Of a stretch of 64,000 bases of DNA, positions 17,098 to 26,813 are shown piece by piece. Below the pieces are notes generated by a model, which did no database searches, was not told the origin of the DNA, and was given only the letters and a program-made list of their open reading frames with translations. Origin of the DNA: Bacillus sp. FJAT-45350 (GTDB lineage: Bacteria; Bacillota; Bacilli; Bacillales; NISU01); contig NZ_NISU01000001.1 of NCBI RefSeq assembly GCF_002335805.1, forward strand, positions 1,992,079-2,056,078, given 5' to 3'. The translations under genes and the position numbers were made by a program. The stretch's first letter is position 1. Each line of letters begins with the position of its first letter.

Positions 17098-17346
17098 TTA
17101 AAATGAGAATCTATCAATCCAGTATTGTGATGTAGCAGCTAAAATAACGACTAAGAAAAATAATATTAGAAGTAAACGAACGATAGGAAACTTTATCTTA
17201 ATTTTCGTTTGTTTCGTTTGTTTCTTTTTATGAACCTCTCTTCTTGGAGGTAAACTACTAATTTCATTTGCTGATACCTCTTCTTCTACTTGAAGTACTT
17301 GTTTTCGAAGGTCCTCAGCTTGGTCCAAATGAGTTGGTTTTGACAA
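17098..17346 (-). CDS. short YpbE-like protein lacking LysM
   Basis: 82 residues from TTG 17346, chosen because AAGAGGTG lies six bases upstream (a start at 17370 lacks one). Charged N-terminal half with RREVHKKKQTKQTK, then one membrane helix (RLLLILFFLVVILAATSQYW) and a six-residue end. Position between ypbD and ypbF matches ypbE of B. subtilis, which carries a LysM domain after the helix; that domain is absent here and the terminator follows within 50 bases. Either a genuine short form or a truncated gene. Confidence 0.6.
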   Translation of the reverse strand: MSKPTHLDQAEDLRKQVLQVEEEVSANEISSLPPRREVHKKKQTKQTKIKIKFPIVRLLLILFFLVVILAATSQYWIDRFSF

Positions 17347-17375
17347 AGTTATCACCTCTTTAGTTAGCAATCAGC

Positions 17376-17969
17376 CTATCTCTCTTTCAAACCCTTTTTA
17401 GAGGATGTAAACATAATTAAAAAGCCGAGAATGAAATCGATAAGAAAATGAATAAAGATCGTCACTAATAAATTACCAGTCAATAAAAAGATGTATCCTA
17501 ATAAAAAGCTTAGCATGATTGTTACAATAAATAAAACAATTTTTGACAAATATCGAAAATGTATTAAAGCAAATAATAGACTGGCAGGAATATAGCCAAT
17601 ATTTGATTGCAATACTCCTCGAAATAAAAGTTCTTCTGATATAGCCACTATTAGCGCAATTATAAAAATATGAAAGACTGAACGCTTAGCAAACACCCGC
17701 TCATTAATTCCACCATCATCAAGCATATCTTTTGGAAAAATTTTTAGTAGTAATAAATCTACGATAACAACAGCTACCGCTACCGCTCCCCCAATGACAA
17801 ATATTTGATAGGGATTCCAATGAAACATCGCAAAGAAATCACTTACATCGTCAAAGAGCCATACAGCTAAGCCAATAGCAAGAAAAAGCATGATTAACTG
17901 CGTAGCATAAAGATTCTTTAATATCTCTTTATCAGTCATTTGTTCAATTAATTTTGCTTGTTTATTCAT
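17376..17969 (-). CDS. ypbD: CPBP-family intramembrane metalloprotease YpbD
   Basis: 197 residues, several membrane helices. CPBP (Abi) signature: EELLFRGVLQ with the paired glutamates and arginine, ALIHFRY with the second-motif histidine, and a final HFLID. Likely cleaves a membrane substrate; the substrate is not known. Lies directly after recS, same strand, as in B. subtilis. Confidence 0.9.
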   Translation of the reverse strand: MNKQAKLIEQMTDKEILKNLYATQLIMLFLAIGLAVWLFDDVSDFFAMFHWNPYQIFVIGGAVAVAVVIVDLLLLKIFPKDMLDDGGINERVFAKRSVFHIFIIALIVAISEELLFRGVLQSNIGYIPASLLFALIHFRYLSKIVLFIVTIMLSFLLGYIFLLTGNLLVTIFIHFLIDFILGFLIMFTSSKKGLKER

Positions 17970-17983
17970 TCAATCAATCCACT

Positions 17984-19507
17984 TCATTTTTGATGTAAAA
18001 TCCTTTTTAATTGGTCACTCCAAGATAAAGCTCCTAATTTTGGTTGTCCAACCTGGTCGTTAGCTCTATAAAATCTTTCAATCTCAAAACCACAATTATC
18101 ACAACAAATATCTTGGCTATCCAAAAGAGTTTCTGAGAACAGTTTTAATGCTTCAGCTCTACGACAGTCTGTTGTCGTTAACCATTTTTCCATTTCATTC
18201 CGTTTGATTTGTTTCATTTCAAGTCGGTTTTCAATTATTTTATAAATAACACGTGTTATTTCTTTTTCTTTCCCTCGAATCTTCAATTTACCATTTATAA
18301 GAACTTCAAAGGACTCTAATTGGTATTTAATAAAGCGCCAAGTCGTTTCCTTTATAGAACATACGTTTACTATCATATCCTCAACATTCTTCGTAAGTAC
18401 AGTTTCCTCTTGTTCATGAGTCACTAAATATTCTAATACAGCTACTAGCTCAGTTTCAGTAGGTAGTTCTTGTGATATTAATAAGTCAGGAAGCCTTCTA
18501 TCTTCATCGCTATAAAAAACAATCGCAACACTTTCTTTCCCGTCTCTTCCTGCACGTCCAATCTCTTGCAAATACGACTCTACTTGTATTGGAAAATGGA
18601 AATGAACGACAAATCGGACGTTTTTTTTATTAATTCCCATTCCAAAAGCACTTGTACAGCAAATAATATCAAGTTGATTGTTAAGAAACTGTTGTTGGAT
18701 TAACAATCTGTCTTCTGTTTCAAGTCCTCCATGATAATAAGCAACACGCCCTACTTGTTCATTCAATAAATGAGACGCTATTTTTTCAGCCCATTTACGA
18801 CTAGAAAAATAAATCATCCCTGGGCCTTGCAGCTTCTTTATTAAATCTGTTATCGCTATAATTTTGTCATTAGTTGTATTTACCCTTTGAACAGATAGTG
18901 CAATGTTTTTACGGTCAACTGATTGTATATGCTTACTAGGTTCATGTAAGTTAAGCTGATTACATATATCCGCTTGGATATCCTTAGTTGCAGTCGCCGT
19001 TAAAGCAAGGCAAGGTGGATTTTCAAGCTCATTTCGTACATCAGCGAGCTTGAGATAATCTGTTCTAAATTCATATCCCCATTGTGAAATACAATGAGCT
19101 TCATCAACAACAAATAGTGAAACTTTTCTTTTTCTTAAGGCATTCACTAACTCTAATGATTGTAGAATTTCTGGAGAAACATAAATAATTTTATACTGTG
19201 ACAGGTTTTCAAGTATGTATTTTCGTTCTTTATAATCCAGAAAACTATTAATGGCAACAACATTTTTAATACCTTCACTTTTTAGCTGTTGTACTTGATC
19301 TTCCATTAATGATAAGAGTGGCGAAACAACAACTGTTGACCATTTACTTAAAATAGCCGGGAGTTGATAACAAATCGACTTCCCTGTACCTGTTGGTAAC
19401 ATCGCTAATACGTCTTTCCCTTTTAAAACATCAATAATAATTTCCTTTTGCCCAGTTCGAAATTGAGCATGGCCAAAGTTTTCAAAAAGCTGCTTTTCTA
19501 AATTCAT
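17984..19507 (-). CDS. recS: RecQ-family DNA helicase RecS
   Basis: 507 residues. ATP-dependent 3'-5' DNA helicase in DNA repair. Motif I MLPTGTGKSICYQ, DEAH box in FVVDEAHCISQWG, motif III ALTATATKD, motif VI QEIGRAGRDGKES, and a C-terminal zinc-binding region (DCRRAEALKLF, CCDNCG). Shorter than RecQ, without an HRDC domain, as in RecS. ATG overlaps the ypbB stop by four bases (ATGA). Confidence 0.92.
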   Translation of the reverse strand: MNLEKQLFENFGHAQFRTGQKEIIIDVLKGKDVLAMLPTGTGKSICYQLPAILSKWSTVVVSPLLSLMEDQVQQLKSEGIKNVVAINSFLDYKERKYILENLSQYKIIYVSPEILQSLELVNALRKRKVSLFVVDEAHCISQWGYEFRTDYLKLADVRNELENPPCLALTATATKDIQADICNQLNLHEPSKHIQSVDRKNIALSVQRVNTTNDKIIAITDLIKKLQGPGMIYFSSRKWAEKIASHLLNEQVGRVAYYHGGLETEDRLLIQQQFLNNQLDIICCTSAFGMGINKKNVRFVVHFHFPIQVESYLQEIGRAGRDGKESVAIVFYSDEDRRLPDLLISQELPTETELVAVLEYLVTHEQEETVLTKNVEDMIVNVCSIKETTWRFIKYQLESFEVLINGKLKIRGKEKEITRVIYKIIENRLEMKQIKRNEMEKWLTTTDCRRAEALKLFSETLLDSQDICCDNCGFEIERFYRANDQVGQPKLGALSWSDQLKRILHQK

Positions 19508-20556
19508 TCTCTCCCACCTGTCTTCGTGAGGACTAATCGTATCATAAAATAATCATACCCATTAGGTAAACGTTCTTTAATTTTTTTTAGACGAGTTGAT
19601 TTAATTTCATTTATTACTGAGAGTATTTCTTTTTGCTCCTTTTCAGAAACGAAGGATTCAATTGCGAAGTTAGGAATGGCAATTGACATTTCTACAAAAT
19701 GATCTTCAATTGTATTTTTCTTCAATCTACGAAACTGCGCTATAGCTTCTATATCCATTCCATTTCTCCAAAGTAAATACGTTGCTTTGGCTGTTTCGGT
19801 CAATTTAATCGGACTAATTAAATCTTTATAAAACGAAAATAATAGTGGGAATTTCGCTTGGTTTTCGTCTATGACCTGTAGTAATTGATGAATGATTGCC
19901 ATTAGTCTTACATCGATTGTTGATTTTTCCAGTCCTAATTGTTGGGCTATCTGCTCATTTGTCATGCCTATTTCTGTTGCACTAGTTAATTTTCTAACAA
20001 CAATTTCAGCATCATTCACTTCTAGAGTAGAAAATAGTTCGTTTAATTCCTTAAATAAAGTTGTAGCAACCAACTGTCTATTCTTTTCAATGGTAAGCTT
20101 TCGTTTTACCCAAAATAGAATTCTCTTATCTTGAGTAACTGGAATAAAGGAATGATTATGACCTAAGATATTTGATAAACATTGTATAAAAAGCGTAAGT
20201 CGTAGCCAAAATGATTTTGTTACACGTTTGTACTTCCATCCATTTAAATGGTAGATAAACGGTATTGAATATAATCCTTTTGTCAACGCATCTTCACCTT
20301 TATCTGTTACTTGATAATAATCCTCTTTAACCAAGATAATCATTTTTTTCCTTTCTAACTCATATATATGCTTTAAAAAATCTTCTCTATTTATTTTTGA
20401 TATGCTACCAAATAAGAATAAGCATTCAAACAAATGTCCATCCTGTATTGTCTGTACTGACGTCTTTCCTTGAAGAAGATGATATACACCAAAAATTGAA
20501 CGTTCTCCCTTAACGAGATTGAGGGTGTATAAAATGAGTATCTTGTTTATATCCAT
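19504..20556 (-). CDS. ypbB: YpbB-like helix-turn-helix protein
   Basis: 350 residues. C-terminal part has the helix-turn-helix often placed at the end of RecQ-like helicases (WRNGMDIEAIAQFRRLKKNTIEDHFVEMS); the middle holds a second HTH-like stretch (TNEQIAQQLGLEKSTIDVRLM). Coupled to recS by ATGA overlap, so it probably works with that helicase. AAAGGAGAGG precedes the ATG. Confidence 0.85.
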   Translation of the reverse strand: MDINKILILYTLNLVKGERSIFGVYHLLQGKTSVQTIQDGHLFECLFLFGSISKINREDFLKHIYELERKKMIILVKEDYYQVTDKGEDALTKGLYSIPFIYHLNGWKYKRVTKSFWLRLTLFIQCLSNILGHNHSFIPVTQDKRILFWVKRKLTIEKNRQLVATTLFKELNELFSTLEVNDAEIVVRKLTSATEIGMTNEQIAQQLGLEKSTIDVRLMAIIHQLLQVIDENQAKFPLLFSFYKDLISPIKLTETAKATYLLWRNGMDIEAIAQFRRLKKNTIEDHFVEMSIAIPNFAIESFVSEKEQKEILSVINEIKSTRLKKIKERLPNGYDYFMIRLVLTKTGGRE

Positions 20557-21117
<561 letters not shown>

Positions 21118-21126
21118 TATAAAATT

Positions 21127-21160
21127 ACCCCGCTAATTCATTTTTTAGCGGGGTTTTTTC
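21127..21160. terminator. terminator after fer
   Basis: ACCCCGCTAA...TTAGCGGGGT plus TTTTTT; GC-rich 10-bp stem, also usable by the convergent regulator gene. Confidence 0.92.
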
Positions 21161-21164
21161 TTTA

Positions 21165-21803
21165 TTAAATATCATGAAGAATCTTTATTTTTCCATCTAC
21201 AGTTGTAATTTTCCCTTGTTTCTCTAACTTTTTCATTTGTCGTGTTATCGTTTCTCTAGAAGCTCCGACGATGTTCGCAATTTCTTGATGAGTTAATTGC
21301 AAGCTTTCGTTATTTAATGCTTTCATCTGTTTTAATGTAGCAAACAAGCGTTCTTCAACATTTAACGACAGCATCTCATTTAATTTTTGTTGTAAAAAGT
21401 TAATCTTTTTACTCATCATTTTAATCATACGGAATGCCAAGTGTGGATTTTCTTCAATAAATCGTTCGAATGCTTTTATTGGTATCGCTAGCACTTCCGC
21501 ATCTTCCTTCACTTGTGCTGTTCCAGGATAAGGTCTTTCATCAAAGAAACCTGTATGAGGGAATACCTCTCCATCGGAAAGAATATTAATTACCCTTTCA
21601 TCTCCTTCCTCAGTTAACTTACTGATGAGGATGACCCCTTTTTTTAAAACAAACAAATGGGTTCTTTCACTTCCTTCAGTAAATAAATATTCCTTATTTT
21701 TGGCATGTCTCACCGTTGACTCTGATAAAAGTGGTGATATTTCTACTTCTGTTAACCCTTGAAAAAAATCTAATTTACTTAATAAGTTAATCCAATTAGC
21801 CAT
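21165..21803 (-). CDS. Crp/Fnr-family regulator
   Basis: 212 residues from ATG 21803, chosen because GGAGG precedes it and family members begin near SKLDFFQGL; an in-frame ATG at 21863 would place the Fnr-like box inside the gene. Cyclic-nucleotide-binding-like fold (LFTEGSERTHLFVLKKGVI) and C-terminal helix-turn-helix LTHQEIANIVGASRETITRQ, a very typical Crp/Fnr recognition helix. No Fnr cysteine cluster is visible, so it does not look like an iron-sulphur sensor. Divergent from a truncated haemoglobin gene. Confidence 0.92.
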   Translation of the reverse strand: MANWINLLSKLDFFQGLTEVEISPLLSESTVRHAKNKEYLFTEGSERTHLFVLKKGVILISKLTEEGDERVINILSDGEVFPHTGFFDERPYPGTAQVKEDAEVLAIPIKAFERFIEENPHLAFRMIKMMSKKINFLQQKLNEMLSLNVEERLFATLKQMKALNNESLQLTHQEIANIVGASRETITRQMKKLEKQGKITTVDGKIKILHDI

Positions 21804-21835
21804 GAAATGGACAACCTCCATAATCTTGGTTATTA

Positions 21836-21851
21836 TGTGATCTAAGTCACT
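21836..21851. promoter_or_regulatory. Crp/Fnr-type operator between regulator and haemoglobin genes
   Basis: TGTGATCTAAGTCACT: half-sites TGTGA and TCACT around six bases, close to the Bacillus Fnr consensus TGTGA-N6-TCACA. It lies between the two divergent starts (21803 and 21932). Confidence 0.7.
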
Positions 21852-21931
21852 GAAAGTTTGCATCTGTTATTCTAAAATTAGCATTGTACTTAAGTGAGAC
21901 AAATACCAAACACTCTAGGAGGAATTATATT

Positions 21932-22285
21932 ATGTCATTGTACGAAAAATTAGGGGGAGAACCCGCGATTACTAAAGCAGTTGAAATTTTCTACACGAAA
22001 GTATTAGCAGATGATACAGTTAACCACTTCTTTACAAATACTGATATGGACAAGCAACGTGACCACCAAGCAAAATTCTTAAGTTTCGCTCTCGGTGGTC
22101 CAAATAATTACGGTGGTCAAAGCATGGCAAAGGCGCATGAAGGAATGAACATCCAACCTGAGCACTTCAATGCAATTGCAACACACCTTACGACAACTCT
22201 TCAAGAACTAAATGTCGACCAAAGCGATATCGATGTAGTTATTAATAAAGTTGGAAGTCTTGCACCTGACATTATGCACAAATAA
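21932..22285 (+). CDS. truncated haemoglobin, group I
   Basis: 117 residues from ATG 21932 (AGGAGG eight bases before). Small 2/2-fold haem protein binding O2 or NO. Family signs: SLYEKLGGEPAI start, Tyr in the B helix (IFYTKVL), FLSFALGGPNNYGG, and the proximal histidine in MAKAHEGMNI. No membrane segment. The shared Fnr-type box suggests control by oxygen or nitrosative stress. Confidence 0.93.
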   Translation: MSLYEKLGGEPAITKAVEIFYTKVLADDTVNHFFTNTDMDKQRDHQAKFLSFALGGPNNYGGQSMAKAHEGMNIQPEHFNAIATHLTTTLQELNVDQSDIDVVINKVGSLAPDIMHK

Positions 22286-22294
22286 AATTATTAG

Positions 22295-22516
22295 AAAGAG
22301 CGACCATAGCTATAAACAAGGCTGCTGAAAAAGTGTGAATTTCACTTTTCCAGCAGCCTTTTCAAGTAATCAGCGAAGCCGTTGCATCTTTTAAACCTTG
22401 CTATGAGTAGTATTTTCAGAGCAAGCGCGCAACGTGCGGAGCCATTACCGCTTCCTGAATCCACTGTATTGGACCTTTTCAGTAACCTCGCTTTAAACCT
22501 TTGGTCGCTCTTTTTT
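22295..22516 (+). repeat. hairpin-tail repeat, copy A (within glbN-side terminator arms)
   Basis: Core starts with GGCTGCTG...CAGCAGCC (22319-22358), then the tail AAGTAATCAGCGAAGCCG and onward to TTGGACC. The core is near 85% identical by eye to 43062-43222. Outer arms AAAGAGCGACCA (22295-22306) and TGGTCGCTCTTT (22502-22513) pair perfectly and end in T6, so the whole may act as the terminator of the haemoglobin gene. Confidence 0.8.
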
Positions 22517-22555
22517 ATCAGGATAGAGCATCTAATCCTTACATATGATAGCGTA

Positions 22556-23260
22556 TTATTTATCTTTAAATAGACCTTTTTCAACACCTACGATATGTTC
22601 CATCATCTTATCAAATGCCTTCTGCTCATCTTGAAACTTCACTGCTTCATACACTTGCAAATGCTCCTGATATAACTGTTCCATCTTCTTCTTTTCTGAA
22701 TATAATAATAGCTTTCTTGCTTCTCTCATCGATTGCTGCATCGCATCAGATACAGTTTCTACCAATTGCTCGAGCATATTATTCTTTGTTGCAGCAACAA
22801 TTGCCATGTGAAAGTCAACATCTGCTTTTTCACCTATGTTTCCATCACCTTCTGCTTCTTTCATCTCAACTAGTATTCCATTGAGTTTTTTCAAGTCTTC
22901 TGGCGTACGATTTTTTGCAGCCAAAGCAGCAGCGCCTGTCTCGATTATCTTACGTATTTCAAACAATTCACGTACGTCTTCCTTTTGCATAAATTCAACA
23001 CCAGGAATTGCTTTTGTTAAGTTAATATCTACCTTTTTAACAAATGTTCCTTCACCTTGTCGCATCTCTACAAGACCCATGGCTTTTAAGGCACTTAGTG
23101 CTTCTCGGATGGCAGAACGTCCTACATTGAAATCTTCTGCTAGTTGCTGAACTGAGGATAGTCTGTCACCTGGCTTTACTTCACCACTTTTTATCATTTC
23201 TAATAAATTTTCAGCTACAATTTCATATATTTTTTTAGGTTTAACATGTTTAATTGCCAT
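22556..23260 (-). CDS. GntR/FadR-family regulator, LutR-like
   Basis: 234 residues from ATG 23260, which follows AGAGGGTG; the frame extends to 23296 without a site. N-terminal winged helix (PGDRLSSVQQLAEDFNVGRS, then AIREALSALKAMGLVEMRQG) and C-terminal all-helical FCD effector domain (FEIRKIIETGAAALAA, DVDFHMAIVAATKN). Closest in my recollection to LutR/LldR of lactate use, but no lactate genes are in the window, so the target is unknown. Confidence 0.85.
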   Translation of the reverse strand: MAIKHVKPKKIYEIVAENLLEMIKSGEVKPGDRLSSVQQLAEDFNVGRSAIREALSALKAMGLVEMRQGEGTFVKKVDINLTKAIPGVEFMQKEDVRELFEIRKIIETGAAALAAKNRTPEDLKKLNGILVEMKEAEGDGNIGEKADVDFHMAIVAATKNNMLEQLVETVSDAMQQSMREARKLLLYSEKKKMEQLYQEHLQVYEAVKFQDEQKAFDKMMEHIVGVEKGLFKDK

Positions 23261-23407
23261 TAAATACACCCTCTTATATCCGAAAGACACTTCCATTTAG
23301 GTATATGTCTCGCATATTAGTTCAATATTTAAATTGTACAGAGAATGTCAACAAATAGCAACAATAATACTACTCAATTCAGCACTAGCACCTAATATGA
23401 ACTAATA

Positions 23408-24475
23408 CTAGATTGTAAGACCTTCTAACGCTAATAAAACGTTATTAGACCATATTTCAGAAAAAGATGTAAATGGTAATGGATTCGTACCGACACCAAC
23501 TTCTACAGTAAATCCAGGCCGTCTCATCTCTTGAATAAACCAATCCTTATACCCTCCATCACTATCTGCCGTATGAATCGGTGCATAAGAGCTTGCTAGA
23601 GAAAGTCTTGTTACCATTTCTTCGCTTTCCTTTGGCTCCAAATGACGATATCCCCAAAAGATCATTTGTCCTTGAGAATGAAAGGCAATTACATGAGCAA
23701 AATTCTTTGATAATGTTAGCTGGTGTACCGCTTGTGATTCTGGTTCGGTTAACGGTCCTTTACCACTATAGTGACGGGACCATGGCTTTTTAGGACTTTC
23801 ATCAGCCTCCTTCTGCCATCCAGCTGGCCACTGATGATTTAAATCTACCCCTCGAATATTACTCGACCAATGCTCAAACCGTAATGCACCTTTATTAATT
23901 TTGTTCACTGTTTCATAAAAAGGATGATCTTTGTATATTCCTTGTTGAACCAACTCAACTCCATCTGGATTCACTAATGGAACGATATATAAAGTGATAT
24001 CAGATAGAATTTTACTTACATTATATCCATGTAATTGCTCATTTTCAGTTGCTGACTCTACTACTTCTTCTAAAAATGTTATCAAAAATTTAGTTGTGAG
24101 CCATTCGTTCGCATGCCAACCACCAGAATAGAATATTTCTTTCTTACCTGTCCCTATTTCAAATACATACAAAGGCTGCCCCATCACAGATGTTCCAATT
24201 TCTCTTACATTTATTAATGAAGGATATTTCTTTTTTAAACGAAATGCATCTTTCTCCAAATCAGTCGGTCCATATTCAGCTACACACGTATATCTAGAAG
24301 AATACTTCCCAGAAAAACTACCTTCCCGTGGTATCATAATCTCCTCTTTTGGTTGAACGTAATCTAACTCGTTCTTTATATGATGATTTGCTATTACTAA
24401 CTCTATAGGCCTTATACCATGTTTCAACGCAATTTTTGAAATTGTATCTCCTTTTTGAACAATGTACGATTTCAT
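23408..24475 (-). CDS. LysM + M14 gamma-D-glutamyl-diaminopimelate endopeptidase
   Basis: 355 residues. One LysM domain (residues 1-50: YIVQKGDTISKIALKHGI) that binds peptidoglycan, then zinc carboxypeptidase M14: zinc ligands in GWHANEWL (His, Glu) and AFHSQGQ (His), substrate arginine region and catalytic Glu in FTVEVGVG. No signal peptide, as in YqgT and endopeptidase I of Lysinibacillus, which cut spore or cortex peptides. Own promoter; divergent from serA. Confidence 0.92.
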   Translation of the reverse strand: MKSYIVQKGDTISKIALKHGIRPIELVIANHHIKNELDYVQPKEEIMIPREGSFSGKYSSRYTCVAEYGPTDLEKDAFRLKKKYPSLINVREIGTSVMGQPLYVFEIGTGKKEIFYSGGWHANEWLTTKFLITFLEEVVESATENEQLHGYNVSKILSDITLYIVPLVNPDGVELVQQGIYKDHPFYETVNKINKGALRFEHWSSNIRGVDLNHQWPAGWQKEADESPKKPWSRHYSGKGPLTEPESQAVHQLTLSKNFAHVIAFHSQGQMIFWGYRHLEPKESEEMVTRLSLASSYAPIHTADSDGGYKDWFIQEMRRPGFTVEVGVGTNPLPFTSFSEIWSNNVLLALEGLTI

Positions 24476-24530
24476 TTTCTATCCCTCCTCAAACTAACTT
24501 TATGAACATATTCACGAATAAAGAATTCAT

Positions 24531-24559
24531 TTGACAGAATGGTCTCAATATGATAAATT
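24531..24559 (+). promoter_or_regulatory. sigma-A promoter of the serA T-box leader
   Basis: TTGACA (24531-24536), 17 bases, TAAATT (24554-24559), some 35-40 bases before stem I of the T-box. Confidence 0.6.
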
Positions 24560-24594
24560 ATCAAACAATTACTAAAACTTAAATACTATGATGA

Positions 24595-24860
24595 AGAATG
24601 AAAAATTGTTTCTACTACCAGAGAGCTAGTGGTTGCTGTGAACTAGTGTAGAGCTTTTTTGATAGCACTTCTGAGTAGATGTACTGAACGATGTTACTCT
24701 TACTATTAGTAAGTACATACGGCTAAACCGTTATCTTTGGAGAGATCCTCTCCCTAAGGTGTGTACAGTGATGTATACACAAACGAGGGTGGCACCGCGG
24801 TTAATAATCCTTCCGCCCCTCACGACAATAACGTCGTCGAGGGGGAAGGATTTTTTATTT
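24595..24860 (+). promoter_or_regulatory. T-box riboswitch of serA, probably serine-specific
   Basis: Stem I includes the AGAGAGC kink-turn region (24619 on) and the distal GCTAGTGGTTGC loop. The T-box proper GGGTGGCACCGCGG is at 24787-24800. The terminator is AATCCTTCC...GGAAGGATTTTTT (24806-24857), which competes with the antiterminator. The best placed specifier is AGC at 24664-24666 (serine) followed by A. Uncharged tRNA-Ser would then allow transcription into serA. Confidence 0.92.
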
Positions 24861-25173
24861 TAAACGCTTACATTTTGGAAGGGTGTGAAGAAAACGAAAA
24901 ATTTTTAGTACAAAATACTATGAATTCTCTTTTTTATTTACAAACACGAACTAATTTGTGTTACTATAATAAAAAAATAGAACATTACCCAAAATAAACG
25001 AACGTTAATTAGTGTAATTAGTGAATTGTATGTCTTTATTATATTTTTTTACTATATAAAATAGTTTAAATAATATTTTATTCTTTATTACTTTAGATGA
25101 TAAAATAGGAGAGTGGAGAAAAATGATGCAACAAGTTACAGTTGAACCTACAGAAAAGAAAGGGAGTAAGAAA
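24861..25173 (+). other. long serA leader after the T-box
   Basis: About 310 AT-rich bases between the T-box terminator and the serA start. A good -10 (TATAAT, 24965-24970) lies here but without a matching -35, so a second promoter is only possible. An in-frame ATG at 25123 has its own binding site. No hairpin of note. Confidence 0.4.
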
Positions 25174-26748
25174 ATGTATAATATTCTCGTTTCAGATGCG
25201 ATGAGTAAAGAAGGTTTATTACCTTTGTTAGAAAGTGATAACGTAAATTGTGTAGAACAAAACGTAAATGAAGTCGAAGGTTCATTAGATGAATTCGACG
25301 CTATTTTAGTAAGAAGTGCAACTACAGTTACTGCTGAAGTAATGGATAGAATGCCGAATCTTAAGATTATCGCTCGTGCTGGTGTAGGTGTCGATAATAT
25401 TGAAATTGACGAAGCTACGAAACGTGGGATTGTTGTTGTTAATGCTCCAGATGGTAACACAATTTCAACAGCTGAACATACATTTGCAATGATGGCTTCT
25501 TTATCTCGTAACATCCCTCAAGCCAACCAATCTATTAAATCTGGAAAATGGGATCGTAAAGCATTTCAAGGTTCAGAGCTTCGTGGTAAGACACTTGGTA
25601 TCGTAGGATTTGGTCGTATCGGTACTCAGCTTGCAATTCGTGCAAAAGCTTTTGAAATGAACTTATTCGTATTTGACCCATTCTTAACAAAAGCACGTGC
25701 TGAAAAGCTTGGTGTACAAACTGCTACTCTTGATGAAGTGTTAGAAAACTCTGATATCATCACTGTACACACACCACTTACAAAAGAAACTAAAGGTCTT
25801 TTAGGAATGGAAAACATCGCGAAAACAAAGAAAGGTGTTTTTCTAATTAACTGTGCTCGTGGTGGAATTATTGATGAAAGAGCATTACTTCACTTTTTAG
25901 AAAATGGTCATGTAGGTGGGGCTGCACTTGACGTATTTGAAGAAGAGCCTGCAAATGAAAATGACTTATTAGCATTTGATAATGTTATTGCTACACCACA
26001 TATTGCTGCTTCAACAAAAGAAGCACAATTAAATGTTGCAGCACAAGTATCTGAAGAAGTATTACGTTTCTTAGAAGGAAACCCAGTAAGTAACTCTATT
26101 AACCTACCTACTCTATCTAAAGAAGTTTACGACAAAATTGCACCATACTATGATTTAGCTAAAACAATGGGTAACATCGCATCTCAAAGCATGCGTACTC
26201 CTGTACAAGAAATTGAAGTATATTATGGTGGAGATGTAACAAACTTAGAAACTTCAATTACGACTCGTAGTTTAATGGCTGGTTTCTTAAATGCTCGTGT
26301 TGATGCACCAGTAAATGATGTCAATGCTTCATTAATTGCAAAAGAACGTGGTATTAGCTACGGTGAGAAACACTTAAGTAACGCTTACGGTTATGCTAAT
26401 ATCGTTCATGCAGTTGTACATGGTGAAGATCGTACATTCGAAATTAAAGGAACATATGTAAAAGAATACGGTCCACGTATTGTAAGTTTAAATGGATTTA
26501 ATGTTGACTTCTATCCAGCTGGACACCTTATCTACATCCAACATACAGACCGTCCAGGTGTAATTGGTAATATGGGGCAACTTCTTGCAAAACATAACGT
26601 GAATATAGCTACAATGCAAGTTGGTCGTAAAGAAGAAGGCGGAGAAGCAATTATGATGCTTGCTGTAGATAAAAATGTATCTCAAGAAGTATTAGATGGC
26701 CTAAAATCAATTGACGAAATCATCTTCGCAGATAAGATCGAACTATAA
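25174..26748 (+). CDS. serA: D-3-phosphoglycerate dehydrogenase
   Basis: 524 residues from ATG 25174, where homologues begin (MYNILVSDAMS) and GGGAG lies seven bases upstream; an ATG at 25123 in the same frame also has a site and would add 17 residues. First step of serine synthesis: 3-phosphoglycerate to phosphohydroxypyruvate with NAD. NAD fold GIVGFGRIGTQLA, 2-hydroxyacid signatures NCARGGIIDERAL and HIAASTKEA, then the ASB domain and a C-terminal ACT domain (HTDRPGVIGNMGQLLAKHNV). Controlled by the T-box. Confidence 0.97.
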   Translation: MYNILVSDAMSKEGLLPLLESDNVNCVEQNVNEVEGSLDEFDAILVRSATTVTAEVMDRMPNLKIIARAGVGVDNIEIDEATKRGIVVVNAPDGNTISTAEHTFAMMASLSRNIPQANQSIKSGKWDRKAFQGSELRGKTLGIVGFGRIGTQLAIRAKAFEMNLFVFDPFLTKARAEKLGVQTATLDEVLENSDIITVHTPLTKETKGLLGMENIAKTKKGVFLINCARGGIIDERALLHFLENGHVGGAALDVFEEEPANENDLLAFDNVIATPHIAASTKEAQLNVAAQVSEEVLRFLEGNPVSNSINLPTLSKEVYDKIAPYYDLAKTMGNIASQSMRTPVQEIEVYYGGDVTNLETSITTRSLMAGFLNARVDAPVNDVNASLIAKERGISYGEKHLSNAYGYANIVHAVVHGEDRTFEIKGTYVKEYGPRIVSLNGFNVDFYPAGHLIYIQHTDRPGVIGNMGQLLAKHNVNIATMQVGRKEEGGEAIMMLAVDKNVSQEVLDGLKSIDEIIFADKIEL

Positions 26749-26773
26749 GCGAAACGACATTAGAAATATAACT

Positions 26774-26812
26774 CTAATAGCCAAATGGGACTTACGTCCA
26801 TTTGGCTATTTC
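26774..26812. terminator. bidirectional terminator after serA
   Basis: AATAGCCAAATGG...CCATTTGGCTATT, 13-bp perfect stem between convergent genes. Confidence 0.88.
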
Positions 26813-26813
26813 T

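Noticed and set aside
24761-24997. 78-codon plus-strand frame
   Set aside because: Runs through the T-box and terminator; no binding site and no protein-like sequence.
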